From NCBI GenBank assembly GCA_900762815.1, contig CAAFHX010000014.1, forward strand, positions 1 through 11,269: a stretch of DNA of 11,269 nt, read 5' to 3'. The DNA is from Candidatus Avelusimicrobium facis. GTDB taxonomy: Bacteria; Elusimicrobiota; Elusimicrobia; Elusimicrobiales; Elusimicrobiaceae. Both the position numbers and the translations under genes were made by a program. The stretch's first letter is position 1. The number at the start of each line of letters is the position of its first letter. Positions 8,183 through 11,269 of this stretch are shown in pieces. The notes under the pieces are model-generated. The model was given only the letters and a program-made list of their open reading frames with translations. It ran no database searches and was not told the DNA's origin.

Positions 8183-8207
8183 ACCCGCCCGTCCGGGCGG
8201 GTTTTTT
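8183..8207 (+). terminator. Rho-independent terminator after the CX4C membrane protein
   Basis: A 7-bp stem, CCCGCCC (8184-8190) with GGGCGGG (8195-8201), closes a 4-nt loop and can be extended by an A-T pair. It is followed by six T (8202-8207). It lies 18 nt after the stop codon and separates this gene from the helicase gene. Confidence 0.92.
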
Positions 8208-8235
8208 GTGCACCGGAAAGCCCCGTTCAAAATAG

Positions 8236-8241
8236 TATAAT
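8236..8241 (+). promoter_or_regulatory. Perfect TATAAT box just before the helicase start
   Basis: TATAAT at 8236-8241 is followed by only 5 nt before the ATG at 8247. With usual spacing, transcription would begin at or within the start codon. No -35 box is seen at 16-18 bp and no Shine-Dalgarno precedes the ATG. The preceding terminator makes a new promoter here necessary. Confidence 0.55.
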
Positions 8242-8246
8242 AGGGT

Positions 8247-9596
8247 ATGTTTACCGCCGCCCAAAACGCCGCCATAGAAATAACCGATGAATTTAAGCAC
8301 GCCCTGGAACTGCTCAATGCCCCGGCGGGGCGATACCCGCTGATTTTTATCACGGGCAAGGCGGGCACCGGCAAAACCACGCTGCTGCAATATTTCGCCC
8401 GCAATACGGTCAAAAATGCCGTCATCTTGGCCACCACGGGCATTGCTGCGGTGCATGTGCACGGGCAGACGGTGCATTCCTTTTTTCATTTAAAACCGGG
8501 CAATTTGCTGGATTTGGACAACCTGAAAAAACTGCCCCGCCGCACGGTAGAAGCGGTGGAAACGATTATCGTAGACGAAGCCTCTATGCTGCGCGCGGAC
8601 CTGCTGGACGCAATGGACCATATCCTGCGTATTTCCAACTACAGCGACGAACCATTCGGCGGCAAGCAAATTATTTTGTTTGGGGATTTATTCCAACTGC
8701 CCCCGGTGGAAGAGGCCCCCTCGGGTGGATTGTTTGACTATTTCCGCGCCATGTACAAAAGCCCGTATTTCTTTGATGCGCGCGTGGTACAACAAACCAA
8801 AATAGAAGTGTTTGAGCTGCAGCATATTTTCCGCCAACAAGGCGACCGCCGCTTTGCGCAGCTGCTCAACAAAATCCGCGAAAATACCGTTACCCAGGCC
8901 GAGCTGGACCAGCAGCTCAACACACACATCAGCCCGTTGGAGCCGTCGGATTTAGACCATGCGGTCATCCTCTCCCCCACCAACAGCGGGGCCGCCTGGC
9001 GCAACCATGCCCGCCTGGCCCAACTGGAAGGGAAAGAATTTACATACAACGCCGTGGTGGACGAGGCCTTCAAGCGCAAGGCCGTCCCGGCGGAAGAGTG
9101 CCTGCGCCTGAAGCGCGGGGCCAAAATTATGATGCTGGCTAACGACGAACATTGGGTCAACGGGGACATCGGCACCGTGTACGATTTGGGCCCGGACTTT
9201 ATCAAGGTGGAGCTCAAGGGCAGCATTTATCAGGTGGAACCTTATATTTGGGAAGATGTAAAATATACCTTCAATGCGCTGACGCAAAAGCTGGAGCCCA
9301 AGGTCAACGGGTTTTTCAAACAATATCCGCTCAAGCTGGCCTGGGCCATTACCATTCACAAAAGCCAAGGGCTGAGCTTTGACGGCATTTATTTAGACAT
9401 CGGGCACGGCGCCTTTGCCCCGGGGCAAACCTATGTGGCGCTGAGCCGCTGCCGCAGTTTAGACGGGGTAACGCTTAAAAAAGCCCTCCGCCGCCAAGAC
9501 ATCCTCTGCGACGGGCGGGTACAAGCTTTTATGCAGAGCGCCTTGGGCCGCGGGCCTTACATCCCCGCCCCAAAAAAAGATAGAATTTATATATGA
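8247..9596 (+). CDS. Pif1-like superfamily 1B DNA helicase
   Basis: A 449-aa ATP-dependent 5'-to-3' DNA helicase of the Pif1/RecD2-like superfamily 1B, close in size to characterised bacterial Pif1 proteins. The motifs appear in order: Walker A GKAGTGKTT (37-45), motif Ia around ATTGIAA (62-68) with the following HSFF, Walker B IIVDEASML (107-115, D110/E111), motif III LFGDLFQLPPV (144-154), motif V ITIHKSQGLSFDG (368-380), and motif VI YVALSRCRS (396-404) with the arginine at 401. Such helicases unwind G-quadruplexes, R-loops and stalled forks; the role in this organism is inferred. The start at 8247 lacks a Shine-Dalgarno but has a TATAAT box just ahead. The stop overlaps the next gene by 4 bp (ATGA). 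Confidence 0.94.
   Translation: MFTAAQNAAIEITDEFKHALELLNAPAGRYPLIFITGKAGTGKTTLLQYFARNTVKNAVILATTGIAAVHVHGQTVHSFFHLKPGNLLDLDNLKKLPRRTVEAVETIIVDEASMLRADLLDAMDHILRISNYSDEPFGGKQIILFGDLFQLPPVEEAPSGGLFDYFRAMYKSPYFFDARVVQQTKIEVFELQHIFRQQGDRRFAQLLNKIRENTVTQAELDQQLNTHISPLEPSDLDHAVILSPTNSGAAWRNHARLAQLEGKEFTYNAVVDEAFKRKAVPAEECLRLKRGAKIMMLANDEHWVNGDIGTVYDLGPDFIKVELKGSIYQVEPYIWEDVKYTFNALTQKLEPKVNGFFKQYPLKLAWAITIHKSQGLSFDGIYLDIGHGAFAPGQTYVALSRCRSLDGVTLKKALRRQDILCDGRVQAFMQSALGRGPYIPAPKKDRIYI
9581..9586 (+). promoter_or_regulatory. TAGAAT box 6 nt before the MFS start
   Basis: TAGAAT lies inside the last codons of the helicase and 6 nt before the MFS ATG at 9593, the spacing expected for a transcript starting at the ATG. 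CTTACA at 9556-9561 is a 4-of-6 match to a -35 box, but with a long 19-bp spacer. Because the genes also overlap, translational coupling is an equally good explanation for expression. Confidence 0.35.
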
Positions 9597-10825
9597 AACA
9601 CCCAAAAACCTGGCAGGGATCCTCCGCAACAAGGCGCAATTCGGCCTTGTTTTTATTTTTCTTTCTGGGCATGCTGACGGCTTTTGGCCCGTTTGTAACC
9701 GATATGTATTTGCCCAGTCTCCCGGCGATGACGCAGTATTTTGCCGCGCCGGTTTCCACCGTGCAGCTGGGGCTGACGTTCTCTATGTTGGGCTTAGCGA
9801 CGGGGCAAATTATCTTTGGCCCGCTTAGTGATAAATACGGCCGGCGGACCCCGCTGCTGGGCTCTATGGGGTTATATCTGGTCGCCACATTGGGCTGTAT
9901 TTTTGCGCCGAACATTTATTTTTTCGTCGCACTGCGCTTGGCCCAAGGCATCGCCGCCGCAGGCGGGATTGTCATTTCCCGCTCCATTGCCACCGATAAA
10001 TTCAAAGGCAAAAATTTAGCCAAAGCCTTGGCTATCGTTGGAGCGATTAACGGCATTGCCCCGGTAGCCGCCCCTGTAACCGGGGGGCTGGTGCTGGGCA
10101 GAACCGGTTGGCGCGGCGTATTTGTGGTCTTGTTTATATTGGGCTTGGTGCTTACGGGCGCTTGCTGGCATTTTAAAGAATCGCTCTCCCGCACCAAACG
10201 CAGCAAGGAAAAACTTTCCAAAACCTTCCGGCTGTTCAAACCCTTGTTCAACAACCGCATTTTTCTGTGCTACAGCCTGCAAATGGCTTTTGCGTTGGGC
10301 ATTTTGTTTGCCTACATTGCGGCCTCGCCGTTTATTATCCAGCAACACTACGGCTATAGCCCGCTGGCGTTTAGCCTGTTCTTTGCCATCAATGCGGTGG
10401 CCATCGGGGTGGGGGCAGGGCTGTCGGTGCGGTTTGCAAGCCAGCAGCGTTGCGTCCAAACCAGCTGCGCGGGAATGCTGCTTTTTGGCGCCGCCACGGC
10501 GGGAGCTTTGGCGTGCGGAGCGGGCGTGTGGCTATTTGAAGGGCTGCTTTTCTGTTTGCTTTTTAGCGTCGGCCTTAGTTTGACGGCTGCCACCACCCTG
10601 GCCATGGACAGCGCCCGCAAACAGGCCGGGGCAGCTTCTGCTCTGCTGGGGGCCAGCGGCTTTTTGTTTGGAAGTATCGTCTCCCCCTTGGTGGGCCTGG
10701 GCAATATGCTGTGCTCCACCGGGATTACCCTTGTGCTGTGCGCTTTGGGCTCGGCGCTGTGTGCCTTTTGGGCCCGCGAAACAAATCCGACACAAAACGT
10801 CCTTTCGCCGCAATCTAATACTTAA
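9593..10825 (+). CDS. Bcr/CflA-family MFS drug efflux transporter
   Basis: A 410-aa inner-membrane protein of the major facilitator superfamily with about 12 membrane helices. It resembles the Bcr/CflA (DHA1) group of proton-driven exporters for antibiotics and other small molecules. Visible marks are TDMYLPSLP at the end of helix 1 (36-44), motif A in the loop after helix 2 (GPLSDKYGRR, 76-85), motif B RLAQGIAAAGG (115-125) with the arginine of ISRS at 130, and motif C of antiporters GIAPVAAPVTGG (154-165). A basic loop of about 20 residues (200-215) lies between the two six-helix halves. The ATG overlaps the helicase stop by 4 bp and has no Shine-Dalgarno. A terminator follows at 10845. The substrate cannot be predicted. 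Confidence 0.92.
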   Translation: MKHPKTWQGSSATRRNSALFLFFFLGMLTAFGPFVTDMYLPSLPAMTQYFAAPVSTVQLGLTFSMLGLATGQIIFGPLSDKYGRRTPLLGSMGLYLVATLGCIFAPNIYFFVALRLAQGIAAAGGIVISRSIATDKFKGKNLAKALAIVGAINGIAPVAAPVTGGLVLGRTGWRGVFVVLFILGLVLTGACWHFKESLSRTKRSKEKLSKTFRLFKPLFNNRIFLCYSLQMAFALGILFAYIAASPFIIQQHYGYSPLAFSLFFAINAVAIGVGAGLSVRFASQQRCVQTSCAGMLLFGAATAGALACGAGVWLFEGLLFCLLFSVGLSLTAATTLAMDSARKQAGAASALLGASGFLFGSIVSPLVGLGNMLCSTGITLVLCALGSALCAFWARETNPTQNVLSPQSNT

Positions 10826-10844
10826 AAAATAAAACAGAAACGCA

Positions 10845-10872
10845 AGCCCCCGCTGTTTGGCGGGGGCTTTTT
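10845..10872 (+). terminator. Rho-independent terminator after the MFS gene
   Basis: A perfect 9-bp stem (10845-10853 with 10860-10868) closes a TGTTTG loop and runs into five T (10868-10872). It sits 19 nt after the stop codon and closes the helicase-MFS unit. Confidence 0.94.
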
Positions 10873-10888
10873 AATAAAGTGAAAGTCT

Positions 10889-10974
10889 GCGGATTTTTTC
10901 AAACAAAAATGCGCTTATTCTAGGCGCAAGCGCGGGAGGAATACTGTAGGCACACGCGCGGCTTTTAGCAAGCA
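10889..10974. repeat. Repeat unit A1
   Basis: 86-bp A-type unit. TTCTAG is at 10918-10923 and ATACTG at 10941-10946, 17 bp apart. A TGCGC/GCGCA pair (5 bp) can form a small hairpin across TTCTAG in this copy but is lost in A2. The unit ends with CGCGCGGC and TTTAGCAAGCA, shared with A2. Confidence 0.85.
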
Positions 10975-11057
10975 GCGGTTTTTTCAAAGAAAAACAGTTT
11001 CTTTCTAGGCGGCGGCGACTGAGCGTATACTGTGAAAGGGCGGAATGGTAAAATTTT
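10975..11057. repeat. Repeat unit B1
   Basis: 83-bp B-type unit. After the T-run, AAAGAAA and TTTCTTT form a 7-bp AT-rich hairpin around AACAG. TTCTAG is at 11003-11008 and ATACTG at 11027-11032, 18 bp apart. The last 13 bases, up to A2, differ from what follows B2. Confidence 0.85.
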
Positions 11058-11141
11058 GCGGATTTTTTCAAACAAAAATGCGCTTATTCTAGGCGCGATT
11101 GCGGAAGGGATACTGGCAGCACGCGCGGCCTTTAGCAAGCA
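11058..11141. repeat. Repeat unit A2
   Basis: 84-bp A-type unit, identical to A1 through TTCTAGGCGC. It diverges in the linker before ATACTG (TTCTAG 11087-11092, ATACTG 11110-11115, 17 bp apart) and converges again at ACGCGCGGC and TTTAGCAAGCA. Confidence 0.85.
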
Positions 11142-11211
11142 GCGGTTTTTTCAAAGAAAAACAGTTTCTTTCTAGGCGCAGGCGACTGAGCGTATACTGT
11201 GAAAGGGCGGA
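11142..11211. repeat. Repeat unit B2
   Basis: 70 bases match B1 with two differences in the GC-rich linker. TTCTAG is at 11170-11175 and ATACTG at 11194-11199, 18 bp apart. Beyond 11211 the sequence departs from B1 and leads into the inverted arm at the window end. Confidence 0.85.
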
Positions 11212-11269
11212 GCCCGAGGTATCCGAAGGAGCCGGCAACAACGAAAGAAACTGTTTTACGAAGAAAAAA
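11146..11269. repeat. Inverted repeat joining B2 to a reversed B-type arm
   Basis: Bases 11243-11269 are the reverse complement of 11146-11172 at 23 of 27 positions: 13 perfect pairs next to the loop, a poorly matched middle of 7, then 7 perfect pairs. The loop is 70 nt (11173-11242). The right arm reaches the last base of the window, so the reversed unit probably continues beyond it. Confidence 0.8.

Larger units (their letters stand above)
10889..11211. repeat. Alternating A-B-A-B array of ~85-bp repeat units
   Basis: Four related units begin with GCGG and a T-run at 10889 (A1), 10975 (B1), 11058 (A2) and 11142 (B2), spaced 86, 83 and 84 bp. A and B types share the frame GCGG, T6, CAAA, AAAAA, TTCTAGGCG and ATACTG but differ elsewhere. 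Copies of the same type are much closer: B1 and B2 match at 68 of 70 positions, and A1 and A2 are identical for their first 39 bases. The array is thus a duplicated ~169-bp dimer, itself made of two diverged monomers. No convincing gene lies in it. Function is unknown. Confidence 0.9.

Noticed and set aside
10871..11071. Minus-strand open frame of 66 residues in the repeat region
   Set aside because: It lies within the repeat array. In the second repeat copy the same frame is broken by a stop at the CCTAGAA site, there is no convincing Shine-Dalgarno, and its composition follows the repeat, so it is a by-product of the repeat.
10889..11211. CRISPR array
   Set aside because: The period is ~85 bp with repeated sequence throughout, no unique spacers of uniform length, and no cas genes nearby. 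The units alternate between two types.
10889..11269. Integron attC sites or dif site (given the tyrosine recombinase in the window)
   Set aside because: No GTTRRRY/RYYYAAC core pairs and no dif-like 28-bp palindrome are visible. The recombinase is the housekeeping XerD type and lies 10 kb away.

Overview
This 11.3-kb window looks like an ordinary chromosomal segment of a moderately GC-rich bacterium with an outer membrane. The main evidence for the outer membrane is an LptE-type lipoprotein, which only makes sense where lipopolysaccharide is delivered to an outer membrane. The overall feel (A-rich -10 boxes close to start codons, compact gene spacing, Bacteroidetes-like XerD end, M29 peptidase) would fit a gut Elusimicrobiota-type lineage. 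That placement is an impression and cannot be proved from this window.

Layout. Positions 1-5110 on the plus strand hold a XerD-type tyrosine recombinase (5' end cut by the window), then leuS, an lptE-like lipoprotein gene and holA. The last three form a tight unit, with an 8-nt gap and then a 1-nt overlap, in the same order as leuS-lptE-holA of E. coli. A strong bidirectional hairpin terminator at 5146-5180 ends this unit and also serves the convergent gene on the minus strand. Positions 5196-7342 on the minus strand carry a secreted protein of unknown family built from two copies of a ~100-residue module, and an M29-family metal aminopeptidase with all its metal ligands. A 64-bp divergent intergenic region with two TATAAT boxes follows. 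Positions 7407-10825 on the plus strand hold an unrecognised exported/membrane protein with two CX4C motifs and its own terminator, then a Pif1-like helicase overlapping by 4 bp a Bcr/CflA-type MFS exporter, which is closed by a third hairpin terminator.

The last ~400 bases (10873-11269) have no convincing gene. They hold the most unusual structure of the window: an alternating A-B-A-B array of ~85-bp related units (A1, B1, A2, B2). Two short boxes, TTCTAG and ATACTG, stay 17 or 18 bp apart while the sequence between them varies. An inverted copy of the B-type arm runs off the window end.

How the genes relate. Most are housekeeping: chromosome-dimer resolution, leucyl-tRNA charging, LPS transport, the clamp-loader delta subunit, peptide turnover and helicase. 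The unknown points are the duplicated secreted protein, the CX4C membrane protein, the repeat array, and a recurring arrangement in which a -10-like box lies 5-7 nt before the ATG with no Shine-Dalgarno, suggesting leaderless mRNAs for leuS, the helicase and the MFS gene. I see no phage, insertion sequence, CRISPR array or toxin-antitoxin locus, and no clear multi-gene novel system.
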